Positions 25,312 through 33,358 of a stretch of 64,000 nucleotides of DNA are shown here, piece by piece. Made by a program: the position numbers and the translations under genes. How positions within the stretch are numbered: position 1 is the first letter of the stretch; each line of letters starts with the position of its first letter. The notes beneath the pieces were generated by a model. It searched no databases, was not told where the DNA came from, and saw nothing but the letters and a program-made list of their open reading frames with translations. Source of the DNA: Neglectibacter sp. X58 (lineage in GTDB: Bacteria; Bacillota; Clostridia; Oscillospirales; Acutalibacteraceae); contig NZ_QWEO01000009.1 in assembly GCF_009936035.1 (NCBI RefSeq), forward strand, positions 1 through 64,000. Direction: 5' to 3'.

Positions 25312-26439
25312 ATGTCTGGAAGAGAAGCTGTGTTGTGGGGGCGGCCTGTGCCCCCCAAAGACGACGCGCCCCGGCGCTCCATTCTACACTGCCTGCGGAT
25401 GCTGGCGCCATTCCGGGAGGCCATCCCGGAATGTGAGCATGCCAGCGGGGACATGGCGGAGGGAGAGCGGCAGTTTTACGCATTTATAAAGGGCTTATAC
25501 GGGGAAATGTACAGCGACCCCGCCTTTTTCCTCATCCCCCAGGGGGAATATGACGAGTACATGCAGTCCCGGCCTGCCGGGCTGGAGGAGGAAGAAGGGG
25601 AGCACAGGGCCGACCAGAAGGAGAGCCGCCTGCGCAACCGCTTCCAGCAGGCCATCCGGTTTTACGCGGCCTACTTATATGAGCTGGGCGCCCGGGCGCA
25701 GTCTTTGGAAAAGGGGGTGCTCACCCTCACCACAGCTGCCTGGCAGGAGGCGCGCAAGGCCATGGAATGGACACACCTGCGGGGGGAAAACGGGCCTCGG
25801 TTCCAGCGCCTGCAGGCTTTGGGCCTGGACGAGCGGCAGGAGCCAAAGCTGGTGTACGTCACCAGCCGGGAGTTCCCCAAAATGTTATATGGCCTGTGGG
25901 CCTTGTGCAAGGCGCCCCAGGATAAATACAGCTATATGAATTATCTGCGGGTGGACTACCGGGCGGCCCTCCAGGGCGGGCCGCAGCCCGCGGACATCTT
26001 CGCCACCCTCACCCCGGACAGGGCGCAGTCCGCCAGGATTCTGCACAGCGCCATGACAGGCCGGGGGGCGAAGCTTGTGATAAAGCCCCTGCGGGAAATC
26101 ACCTCCGGGGCGCAGTGGAAAGGGGAATACCGCAAAAAGGGCAAATGCGCCGCCGGGTTTTACGCCGACCCCGACGCCTTTACCCTGTGCCTGTATTTCG
26201 GTTCCCCGGAGAAAATTTCAGAGGCAAGCGCTGCCCTGCATAAAGAAAATCCCAGGCTGGGCCTGTGGTTTGATGATAAATTCCCCCAGCGCAAATGCAC
26301 CTGCCCCCACAACTGCCGGGTGCGGCTGGGGGACGGGCCGCGCCGTATCTGCGGCATGGCCTGCCGGGCGGAAATCCCGGAGCCAAGCCGGCAGGATCTG
26401 CAAACAGCCCTTTCCATTCTGGAAATGGCGGAAGGATAA
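25312..26439 (+). CDS. Unknown protein with cysteine-rich C-terminus
   Basis: A 375-residue soluble protein I do not recognise. The N-terminal two-thirds look helical and charged (RLRNRFQQAIRFYAAYLYEL). The middle has alternating hydrophobic stretches (PKLVYVTSREFPKMLYGLW, FTLCLYFGSPEKI). The C-terminus has clustered cysteines (CTCPHNCRVRLG, CGMACRAE) suggestive of a metal site. No signal peptide or membrane span. ATG 25312 or 25300 (adding MAIV); the leader is family D. The 2-hydroxyacid dehydrogenase gene follows 38 bases later, so the two may share a transcript. Confidence 0.75.
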   Translation: MSGREAVLWGRPVPPKDDAPRRSILHCLRMLAPFREAIPECEHASGDMAEGERQFYAFIKGLYGEMYSDPAFFLIPQGEYDEYMQSRPAGLEEEEGEHRADQKESRLRNRFQQAIRFYAAYLYELGARAQSLEKGVLTLTTAAWQEARKAMEWTHLRGENGPRFQRLQALGLDERQEPKLVYVTSREFPKMLYGLWALCKAPQDKYSYMNYLRVDYRAALQGGPQPADIFATLTPDRAQSARILHSAMTGRGAKLVIKPLREITSGAQWKGEYRKKGKCAAGFYADPDAFTLCLYFGSPEKISEASAALHKENPRLGLWFDDKFPQRKCTCPHNCRVRLGDGPRRICGMACRAEIPEPSRQDLQTALSILEMAEG

Positions 26440-26477
26440 ATCTCGGAGTCTGTCTTTGCAAAGAGGAGGAGCATGGT

Positions 26478-27503
26478 ATGGAAAACGGCAAAAATATTCT
26501 CGTCACAGTCCCTGTAGAGGAAACCCACATGCAAAAGCTTCAGGAAGCCGGGCCGGGGTGTGCCTTCCGGTTTAAGGCCGGGACAGCCCTGCCCTCTTTC
26601 CAGTGGGCAAAGCTGCCCTTTGAAAATCTCATAGAAACAGATCCCGTCACCCAGGAGGACATAGACTGGGCAGACATTATTTTAGGCAACGTGAAGGGGG
26701 AGAGCCTCCACGGCAGCGAAAAGCTTTTGTGGCTGCAAACCAACAGCGCCGGGGTGGAGGAATACATCAGGCCCGGGGTGCTGGCCCCTCATACGCTGCT
26801 TACAAACGCCACCGGGGCATACGGCCTTGCCATCTCCGAGCACATGCTGGCTATGGCTTTGGAAATCCTGAAAAAGCTGGAGCTGTACCGGGACGCCCAG
26901 CAGAGGGAAGCCTGGGAAAGCCTGGGGCCGGTGCGAACCATATACGGCAGCACCGTGCTGGTGCTGGGCATGGGGGACATCGGCGGGGAGTTCGGCAAGC
27001 GCTGCAAGGCCCTGGGGGCCAAGGTTATCGGCGTGCGCCGGACAGATGCCGCAAAGCCCGATTATGCCGACGAGGTGCGGCTGATTGCGGATTTGGACGC
27101 GCTTCTCCCCCAGGCGGATATTGTCGCCGTCACGCTGCCGGGAACAGAAGCCACCCGGAACATGCTGGACAGAAGGCGCTTAGGGCTGATGAAGCCCGGG
27201 GCTGTGCTTTTAAATGTAGGCAGGGGCACCATTGTGGACACAGAGGCCCTGTGCGACGCTTTGGAAAGCGGGTCCATAGCCGGGGCTGGGCTGGATGTTA
27301 CCAACCCGGAGCCGCTGCCCCAGGGCCACAGGCTGTGGAAAATCCCCACAGCGGTGGTAACCCCCCACATCTCCGGGTTTTACCATCTGAAGGAAACCCA
27401 CACCCGCATTGTGGATATTTTCGCCCAGAACCTCACCCGCTTCCTGAAGGGAGAGCCGCTAAAAAACCAGGTGGATTTCGCTACCGGCTACAGAAAGCTG
27501 TAA
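26478..27503 (+). CDS. D-2-hydroxyacid dehydrogenase family protein
   Basis: A 341-residue NAD-dependent dehydrogenase. The Rossmann motif is VLGMGDIGGEFGKR. The catalytic Arg is in NVGRGTIVD, the Glu in DVTNPEPLP and the His in TPHISGF. Members reduce 2-oxoacids or oxidise phosphoglycerate; the divergent N-terminal substrate domain prevents a finer call. ATG 26478 follows AGGAGG. It is probably co-transcribed with the unknown gene upstream. Confidence 0.9.
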   Translation: MENGKNILVTVPVEETHMQKLQEAGPGCAFRFKAGTALPSFQWAKLPFENLIETDPVTQEDIDWADIILGNVKGESLHGSEKLLWLQTNSAGVEEYIRPGVLAPHTLLTNATGAYGLAISEHMLAMALEILKKLELYRDAQQREAWESLGPVRTIYGSTVLVLGMGDIGGEFGKRCKALGAKVIGVRRTDAAKPDYADEVRLIADLDALLPQADIVAVTLPGTEATRNMLDRRRLGLMKPGAVLLNVGRGTIVDTEALCDALESGSIAGAGLDVTNPEPLPQGHRLWKIPTAVVTPHISGFYHLKETHTRIVDIFAQNLTRFLKGEPLKNQVDFATGYRKL

Positions 27504-27512
27504 AACGCTATA

Positions 27513-27569
27513 AATTTTAGGATTAACCCCTTTTTTTAAAAGGGGTTGCTATGCCCCAGTGGGGCATGT
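27513..27569 (+). repeat. Family B repeat, copy 4
   Basis: ATTTTAGGATTAACCCC, then the AACCCCTTTTT/AAAAGGGGTT hairpin, then GCCCC/GGGGC (ATGCCCCAGTGGGGCAT). About 40 bases later comes the CTTAGGAGG ribosome site of the desulfurase gene, the same ending as in copy 5. Confidence 0.7.
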
Positions 27570-27629
27570 CCAGCAACCGACCGAGCCGGCAGGCGAGACA
27601 AAAGTCCCAAGACCTTAGGAGGCATGGAT

Positions 27630-28763
27630 GTGGCAGAGCATTACTTAGACAACGCCGCCACCACCCAGGTGCTGCCGGAAGCGGCAGACCGGGCGCGGGC
27701 GCTGATGGTGGAGGAGTTCGGGAATCCTTCCTCCCTGCACACCCGGGGCTATAAAGCCCGGCAGGAGCTGGAAAAGGCCCGGGCCGCTGTTGCCGGGAAG
27801 CTGGGGGTGCAGCCAGGGGAGCTTACGTTTACAAGCGGCGGCACAGAGGGGAACAACCTGGCCCTTTTCGGGGCCGCCGCTGCCCGCGGGCGGTTAGGGG
27901 ATAAAATTGTCACCACCGCCATAGAACACGATTCCGTCCTGAAAGCTGTGGGGGAGCTGGAGCGCCAGGGCTTTCGGGCTGTGTATGTAAAGCCGGACAA
28001 AACAGGCCAGGTGCCCCTGGAGGCCCTGGAAGCGGCAATCGACGAAAGCACCATTCTCGTCAGCGTGATGGCAGTGAACAACGAAACCGGGGCTATCCTG
28101 CCTGTCCAGGGTTTAAGCCGGGTTATCAGGCGGAAAAAGGCCCCGGCCCTGCTGCATACAGACGGGGTGCAGGCCTTTGGGAAGCTTCCCTTTTCCCCGG
28201 CAAAATGGGGGATTGATCTGTGTACCGTCAGCGCCCATAAAATCCATGGGCCAAAGGGCGCCGGGGCCTTGTATGTAAAAAAAGGCACGCGCATCCTGCC
28301 CCGCGCCTTTGGCGGCGGGCAGGAGCGGGGCCTGCGCCCGGGCACAGAAAGCCTGCCCCTTCTGGGGGCCTTTGGGGAAGCGGCCTCCCGCCTGCCAAGG
28401 CCCCAGGAAGCCCTGCCCAGAATGCAGGCCCTGAAAGAGGCCCTTATCGAGGGCCTTTCCGCTTTGGAGCAGGTAACCGTCCATTCCCCGGAGGACGGCC
28501 TGCCCTATATTGTGAATTTTTCGGCAGGCCGGGTGCGGGCGGAAACTATGCTCCACTTCCTGGCGGAAAAAGGGGTATATGTCTCCGCCGGGTCGGCCTG
28601 CGGAAAGGCAAAGCCCAGCCATGTGCTGGAGGCCATGGGCCTGCCGGCAGGGCATGTGCGCTCTGCTTTGCGGGTAAGCTTTTCCCGGTTTTCCAGCATG
28701 GAGGACGTAAAGGCCCTGCTTGCGGCCCTGGAAGAGGGGCTTTCGCGCTTAGCAAAGGAGTGA
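27630..28763 (+). CDS. Cysteine desulfurase (NifS/IscS family), ThiI partner type
   Basis: A 377-residue PLP enzyme. It shows YLDNAATTQVLP, FTSGGTEGNNLAL, VNNETGAILPVQ, VSAHKIHGPKGAGALY with the PLP Lys, RPGTES and the sulfur-carrying Cys in GSACGKAKPSH. It passes sulfur from cysteine; its position two genes before thiI matches NifZ of Bacillus, the dedicated donor for tRNA 4-thiouridine. GTG 27630 is seven bases after AGGAGG; ATG 27624, one base from it, is the alternative. Confidence 0.92.
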   Translation: MAEHYLDNAATTQVLPEAADRARALMVEEFGNPSSLHTRGYKARQELEKARAAVAGKLGVQPGELTFTSGGTEGNNLALFGAAAARGRLGDKIVTTAIEHDSVLKAVGELERQGFRAVYVKPDKTGQVPLEALEAAIDESTILVSVMAVNNETGAILPVQGLSRVIRRKKAPALLHTDGVQAFGKLPFSPAKWGIDLCTVSAHKIHGPKGAGALYVKKGTRILPRAFGGGQERGLRPGTESLPLLGAFGEAASRLPRPQEALPRMQALKEALIEGLSALEQVTVHSPEDGLPYIVNFSAGRVRAETMLHFLAEKGVYVSAGSACGKAKPSHVLEAMGLPAGHVRSALRVSFSRFSSMEDVKALLAALEEGLSRLAKE

Positions 28764-28767
28764 GCCT

Positions 28768-29244
28768 ATGGAAGGCTGGAAAATAGAAAAAGTGGAAGAA
28801 CCTGAGCGCCGGGCCGCTTATACCCGCCAGGTGCTCCGCGCCCTGCCGGAGTGGTTCGGAAACCCGGAGGGCCTTTCGGAATACTGCGAAAAAGTGAAAG
28901 GCCTGTCCCTGTGGGCGGCGGTGGACGAGGGTGGCGCGCCTTTGGGCATCCTCGCCGTAACAATCCATTACAGCCGCACAGGGGACATTGTAGTGATGGG
29001 CGTCCTGCCCGGCCTGCACCGGAAGGGCCTAGGGCGGGGGCTGTATGAGGCGGCGGAAAGCTATTTCCGGCAGCAGGGCTGCGCCTGTGTGATGGTAAAA
29101 ACCCTCAGTGACACAGCGGATTTCCCGCCCTATGAAGCCACCCGGCGGTTTTACAGGGGGATGGGCTTTGCGCCCCTAGTCACCCTGACGGAAATGTGGG
29201 ATGAGGAAAACCCCTGCCTGATTATGCTCAAGGCCCTGGAATAA
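28768..29244 (+). CDS. GNAT-family N-acetyltransferase
   Basis: A 158-residue acetyltransferase. The acetyl-CoA pyrophosphate loop is in VLPGLHRKGLGRGLYEAAE (motif A) and the C-terminal beta-alpha unit is ATRRFYRGMGFAPL. The start ATG 28768 is seven bases after AAAGGAG, which overlaps the desulfurase stop. It sits inside the desulfurase-thiI operon, an uncommon place for a GNAT; substrate unknown. Confidence 0.88.
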   Translation: MEGWKIEKVEEPERRAAYTRQVLRALPEWFGNPEGLSEYCEKVKGLSLWAAVDEGGAPLGILAVTIHYSRTGDIVVMGVLPGLHRKGLGRGLYEAAESYFRQQGCACVMVKTLSDTADFPPYEATRRFYRGMGFAPLVTLTEMWDEENPCLIMLKALE

Positions 29245-29268
29245 ACAAAAGTGGGAGCGTGCTCGCTT

Positions 29269-30456
29269 ATGGAAAAGGAAATAATTTTGCTGAAGCTGGG
29301 GGAAATAGCCTTAAAGGGGTTGAACCGCCGGGCCTTTGAAGACGTGCTCATAAAAAATATCCGCCGCAGGCTGAAAAGCGCGGGGGAGTTTTCCGTATAC
29401 AGCCGGCAGTCCACCGTATACGTGGAGCCAAAGGATGAAAACGCGGACATGGACTTGGCTGAGGAGCGCTGCGGCAAGGTTTTCGGCGTGGTGGCCTATA
29501 CCCGGGCCGGGGCGGCGGAAAAGGATCTTCTGAAAATCCGGGAAAAGGCGGCGGAATACCTGCGGGAGCCTTTGGAGGATGCCCGCACCTTTAAGGTGGA
29601 GTGCAAGCGCAGCGACAAAAAGTTTCCCTACAAGTCTCCGGAGATTTCCGCAGAGGTGGGAGGCTACCTCCTGGAAGCCTTTCCCCATTTGCGGGTAGAC
29701 GTACACAACCCGGACATCACGGTGCGGGTGGAGGTGCGGGAAGCGGAAGCCTATGTCCACGCCGACCCCAGGCCCGGGGCCGGGGGCATCCCTGTGGGCA
29801 CCGGGGGCAAAGGGCTAGTGCTGATAAGCGGCGGGCTGGACAGCCCTGTTGCCGCCTGGATGATGGCAAAGCGGGGGGTAGAGCTTACCGCCGTCCACTT
29901 TGCAAGCCCGCCCTACACCAGCGAGCTGGCCCACGACAAGGTGGTGCGCCTGCTGCAAAAGGTGGGGGAATATGCCGGGCGCATCAAAATGGTGACGGTA
30001 AACCTCACCCGCCTCCAGGAGGGAATCCGGGACAAATGCCCGGAGGAGCTGCACACCGTCATCCTGCGGCGCTTCATGCTCCGGGCGGCCCGGCAGGTGG
30101 CAGAGGACGAGGGCTGCGGGGCGCTTATCACCGGGGAAAGCCTGGGGCAGGTTGCCAGCCAGACCATGCAGGCCATTGCCTGCACAGACGCCGTGGCGGG
30201 CATGCCGGTGTTCCGGCCCCTTATTGGCGCGGACAAGTCGGAGATTGTGAAAACCGCCGTGAAAATCGGCACCTATGACATCTCCATTGAGCCTTATGAG
30301 GACTGCTGCACTATCTTCACCCCCAAGCATCCCCGCACAAAGCCCATCCTCCATTTTGTGGAGGACGGGGAAAAGGCCATCGACGGGGAAGCCCTGCTCA
30401 GGGAAGCGCTGGAGCAGGCGGAAGCCCGGCAAATCCTTCCGGAATTGCAAAATTAA
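29269..30456 (+). CDS. thiI: tRNA 4-thiouridine synthetase ThiI
   Basis: A 395-residue protein: N-terminal ferredoxin-like part (ILLKLGEIALKGLNRRAF), THUMP domain to about residue 165, then a PP-loop ATPase with SGGLDSPVAAWMM and the conserved GESLGQVASQTMQ. The rhodanese domain of the E. coli protein is absent, as in most Firmicutes. It adenylates and thiolates U8 of tRNA using sulfur from the upstream desulfurase. ATG 29269 is used; GGGAG lies about 11 bases upstream. Confidence 0.94.
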   Translation: MEKEIILLKLGEIALKGLNRRAFEDVLIKNIRRRLKSAGEFSVYSRQSTVYVEPKDENADMDLAEERCGKVFGVVAYTRAGAAEKDLLKIREKAAEYLREPLEDARTFKVECKRSDKKFPYKSPEISAEVGGYLLEAFPHLRVDVHNPDITVRVEVREAEAYVHADPRPGAGGIPVGTGGKGLVLISGGLDSPVAAWMMAKRGVELTAVHFASPPYTSELAHDKVVRLLQKVGEYAGRIKMVTVNLTRLQEGIRDKCPEELHTVILRRFMLRAARQVAEDEGCGALITGESLGQVASQTMQAIACTDAVAGMPVFRPLIGADKSEIVKTAVKIGTYDISIEPYEDCCTIFTPKHPRTKPILHFVEDGEKAIDGEALLREALEQAEARQILPELQN

Positions 30457-30540
30457 AGAAAACTGTAAGAAATGGGACGGGTTTTTCGCAGGCTGGTGCT
30501 GTTATCATAGAATATAGAAAACACAGGGAGGTTTTGTGGG

Positions 30541-31302
30541 ATGAAGGATGGAAAAAAGCGGAGAAAGCGGAATATTATCGGCGCGGCCGTTATGGCAGGG
30601 CTGATTTTTGCCGCCATGCCCCTGGGCGTGGCCCATTCCATGGAGGACTTGCGGGACGATGCCGAAAGCGCTTATTACTATGACAGCACAGGCTATGCCA
30701 TCTATGACGGCCTGGAAAAGCGCCGGGAAGCCGCCCACAACCTGCTGACTGTGGCCCAGCGGTATACAGAGGCCCACCCGGAGATTATTTCTTACACACA
30801 GGCGCTGGAATACCAGGTGCAGGCCAATGAGAGCGCCCATGACGACACCTTTTACTGGGCGGGAGCCACCAATATGGAAATGGGCGCGGCGGCCCAAGCC
30901 CTGGCTGCGGAACTGGAAAAGCTGCCTTTAGAGGAAAAGGACAAAAAATACCCGGCCCAGATGATAGCCCAGATGCGCTCGGAGCAGGACAAAATCGAAC
31001 GCAGCAGCTATAACGACGAGGCCCGGGCCTTTAACGCCCGGCTGCATTCCTTCCCGGTAAACCTTCTGCGGAACTTTACCGATGTGAAGGAGCTTATCCC
31101 CTTTGACGAGCATGGCGCTGTCGTGGAGGACACAGCGGTGCAGGAGCCTGAGCGGGACTACGCCGGGGAAGAAGCCGCGGCGGAGCAGTCCACCCGGCAG
31201 GAGGAATCCTTGGAAAGCACTGTGGAAGCCTGGGCGGAAGGCTATGCGGAGAAGATAGAGGACAGGGTGGGGCAGATTGTGGAAGACAAGCTGGACCCCT
31301 GA
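30541..31302 (+). CDS. LemA-like membrane-anchored protein
   Basis: A 253-residue protein with a basic N-terminus and one signal anchor (IIGAAVMAGLIFAAMPLGVA). A helical extracytoplasmic domain carries the LemA hallmark SYNDEARAFNARLHSFPVNL; the tail is acidic. LemA proteins are often encoded beside TPM-domain proteins, as here. ATG 30541 is preceded by GGGAGG. Function is unknown; a cell-envelope role is likely. Confidence 0.85.
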   Translation: MKDGKKRRKRNIIGAAVMAGLIFAAMPLGVAHSMEDLRDDAESAYYYDSTGYAIYDGLEKRREAAHNLLTVAQRYTEAHPEIISYTQALEYQVQANESAHDDTFYWAGATNMEMGAAAQALAAELEKLPLEEKDKKYPAQMIAQMRSEQDKIERSSYNDEARAFNARLHSFPVNLLRNFTDVKELIPFDEHGAVVEDTAVQEPERDYAGEEAAAEQSTRQEESLESTVEAWAEGYAEKIEDRVGQIVEDKLDP

Positions 31303-31337
31303 CAGCAGGGAAGGCATAGGAAGGGAGGAATAGCCCT

Positions 31338-32336
31338 GTGGTAAAGAAAAAGCTTGGCAAATGGGTGCTGGGGGCAGTGGGGATGATCTGCCTGGTTTTC
31401 TGGACTGCCATGCCCGCGCTGGCGGCAGTGCCCCAGCGTCCGGCAAACAAATATGTGCTGGACGAGGCCGGGGTGCTCTCCAGCGCGACGGAGCGGGAGA
31501 TTATCAAGGAAAACGAAGAGCTTTTTGAAGAGTGCGGTGCGGAAATCGTCATTGTGGCGGTGGACTTCCTGGGCGGCAAGGATATAGAAGACTATGCAAA
31601 CGACCTCTTTAACACTTGGGGCATTGGCTCTTCCCAGCGCAATAACGGCATTCTGCTGGTATTGGCCATAGGCGAGGAAAATTATTACGCCACGACGGGC
31701 TATGGCCTGGAGGACTATTTTGACGGGGCCAAGTTCCAGGAGCTTTTTGACGATTACCTGGAGGAGGACTTTGCGGCAGGCCGGTATGACGAGGGCGTGG
31801 AAGCGTTCTTCGACGAAGTGCTGGACGAGGTGGAGGACTATTACGAGCGCTACGAGGACGAATACACCCAGCCCGACAGCCCTGATTATGATGAACCCTA
31901 TTACAGCAGCGTGCGGCCCAGCCGCTGGAAAAGCTTCATGGGGGTTGTCTCCAACGTGGCCCGCATTGTCATTATTATGGTGGTTGTCATCATCGTGGTC
32001 CGTATCTTCAGCGGCAGGGGCCGCGGGGGACGGGGCGGCCCGCCCTATGGAGGAGGCGGAGGTGGCGGCAACTTCTGGACCGGCATGATGCTGGGCAACA
32101 TGATGGGCCGGAACCGCCGATCCCACTGGGGCGCGCCCCCGCCCCCGCCGCCCCCGGGAGGCTTTGGAGGGCCGGGGCACCGCCCAGCCGGGCACCGTCC
32201 CGGCGGCTTCGGCGGCTTTACAGGCGGCGGGCGTTCCGGAGGTTTTGGCGCAGGCCGCTCTGGAGGAGGCTTTGGCGGCGGAGGCGGATTCTCCGGCGGT
32301 GGAGCCAGCCGCGGCGGCGGGGCCGGCAGGCGCTAA
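31338..32336 (+). CDS. TPM-domain (YgcG-type) membrane protein with Gly-rich tail
   Basis: A 332-residue protein. The signal sequence (LGAVGMICLVFWTAMPALA) precedes a TPM domain with VLDEAGVLSS, EIVIVAVDFLGGKDIEDYA, RNNGILLVLAIGEENYY and TGYGLEDYF. An acidic stretch and one membrane span (IVIIMVVVIIVVRIF) follow, then an ~85-residue Gly/Pro/Arg-rich low-complexity tail that includes a run of seven prolines. GTG 31338 is nine bases after GGGAGG. It pairs with the LemA gene 35 bases upstream. Confidence 0.9.
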   Translation: MVKKKLGKWVLGAVGMICLVFWTAMPALAAVPQRPANKYVLDEAGVLSSATEREIIKENEELFEECGAEIVIVAVDFLGGKDIEDYANDLFNTWGIGSSQRNNGILLVLAIGEENYYATTGYGLEDYFDGAKFQELFDDYLEEDFAAGRYDEGVEAFFDEVLDEVEDYYERYEDEYTQPDSPDYDEPYYSSVRPSRWKSFMGVVSNVARIVIIMVVVIIVVRIFSGRGRGGRGGPPYGGGGGGGNFWTGMMLGNMMGRNRRSHWGAPPPPPPPGGFGGPGHRPAGHRPGGFGGFTGGGRSGGFGAGRSGGGFGGGGGFSGGGASRGGGAGRR

Positions 32337-32368
32337 GAACCGGCGGCAAAGCTGCCTGAAAATCAATG

Positions 32369-32397
32369 GCACCCATGCTGGAACCGGCATGGGTGCA
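32369..32397 (+). terminator. Hairpin after the TPM gene
   Basis: GCACCCATGCTG pairs with CGGCATGGGTGC (one mismatch), loop of four to five bases. The following TTCTAT is a weak T-tract, so it is a partial terminator at best. Confidence 0.55.
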
Positions 32398-32417
32398 TTC
32401 TATGAGGGAGAACATGT

Positions 32418-33068
32418 ATGAAAAAATATTTCCTGTTCGATTTAGACGGCACCATAACAGACACCGGGGAGGGCATTATGAAATCCGCCCAGTATGCCCT
32501 CACTGCCTTCGGCTTCCCCCAGCAGACAGAGGCCCAACTGCGGCGGTTTGTCGGCCCGCCCCTGCAAGGCTCTTTTGAAACCTTTTATGGCCTAAGCCCT
32601 GTGGACGCCGCCCGGGCCGTAGAAAAATACCGGGAGCGCTACCGGGACAAGGGTGTTTTTGAAAGCCCCCTGTATCCGGGCATGGCGGGCTTTTTAGAGC
32701 GCCTGCGCGGCAACGCTGTGCTGTGCCTTGCCACCTCCAAGCCTTTGGTGTTTGCCCGGCAGATCTTGTCCCTGCGGGGGGTGGAGCAATATTTCACCTG
32801 CCTTTCCGGGGCAGAGCTGGACGGCGCCCGCACAGACAAGGCGGAGGTAATCGCCTATGCAAGGGAGCTGCTGGAAAACCCGCCTAAGGAGCAGATGGTG
32901 ATGGTGGGGGACAGGCGGCAGGACGTTTTGGGAGCCAAGGCCCAGGGGGTGGAGAGCGTCGGCGTGCTCTATGGCTACAGCGATCCGGGAGAACTGTGGG
33001 AGGCCGGGGCCACCCACCTTGTCTCCAGCGTGGAGGAGTTGGAAGCCTTGTGTTTCTCCCTGCTTTAG
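32418..33068 (+). CDS. HAD hydrolase, phosphoglycolate phosphatase-like
   Basis: A 216-residue HAD IA protein with FDLDGTITDTGEG, TSKP (motif II), a Lys in the DKAEVIAYA region and VGDRRQDVLGAKAQG (motif IV). The alpha-helical cap lies at about residues 15-80. Close to the Gph/YfnB group that acts on small phosphate esters; specificity unknown. ATG 32418 is seven bases after GAGGGAG. Its TAG stop lies inside the first bases of a family C repeat. Confidence 0.88.
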   Translation: MKKYFLFDLDGTITDTGEGIMKSAQYALTAFGFPQQTEAQLRRFVGPPLQGSFETFYGLSPVDAARAVEKYRERYRDKGVFESPLYPGMAGFLERLRGNAVLCLATSKPLVFARQILSLRGVEQYFTCLSGAELDGARTDKAEVIAYARELLENPPKEQMVMVGDRRQDVLGAKAQGVESVGVLYGYSDPGELWEAGATHLVSSVEELEALCFSLL

Positions 33069-33230
33069 AAGCTGTACCAATAGGCTCCTGCACAAATCTT
33101 TTCGGGAAATTTAGCGGGCTTCTGTGTTAGAAATCCTCGAAGACCGACAGGTCTTCTTGCGGTTTCCGCCTTAAACCCCACAAAATTTCCTCGAAAATCT
33201 TCGCACCAATCCTATCGGTACAGCTTCTTA
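33065..33230. repeat. Family C 166-bp element, copy 2 (inverted)
   Basis: It starts TTAGAAGCTGTACCAATAGG and ends CCTATCGGTACAGCTTCTTA. Read in copy 1 orientation, its centre forms GAAGACC/GGTCTTC with a four-base loop, where copy 1 has GAAATAC/GTATTTC. Position 33066-33068 is the stop codon of the HAD gene. Confidence 0.9.
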
Positions 33231-33272
33231 GAGCAGAAAGTTTCTCCAGGCGCCCTTTTTGTACAAAAGCAC

Positions 33273-33301
33273 TTGCCTGGACAGGATTTCCAAGGTATAA
33301 T
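33273..33301 (+). promoter_or_regulatory. Promoter of the alcohol dehydrogenase gene
   Basis: TTGCCT, 17-base spacer, TATAAT, about 58 bases before the start. Confidence 0.8.
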
Positions 33302-33358
33302 AAGGATATATCGGTGCGGGGCGGATGCCCCTATACTAACAGACAAGGAGAGACTGTT

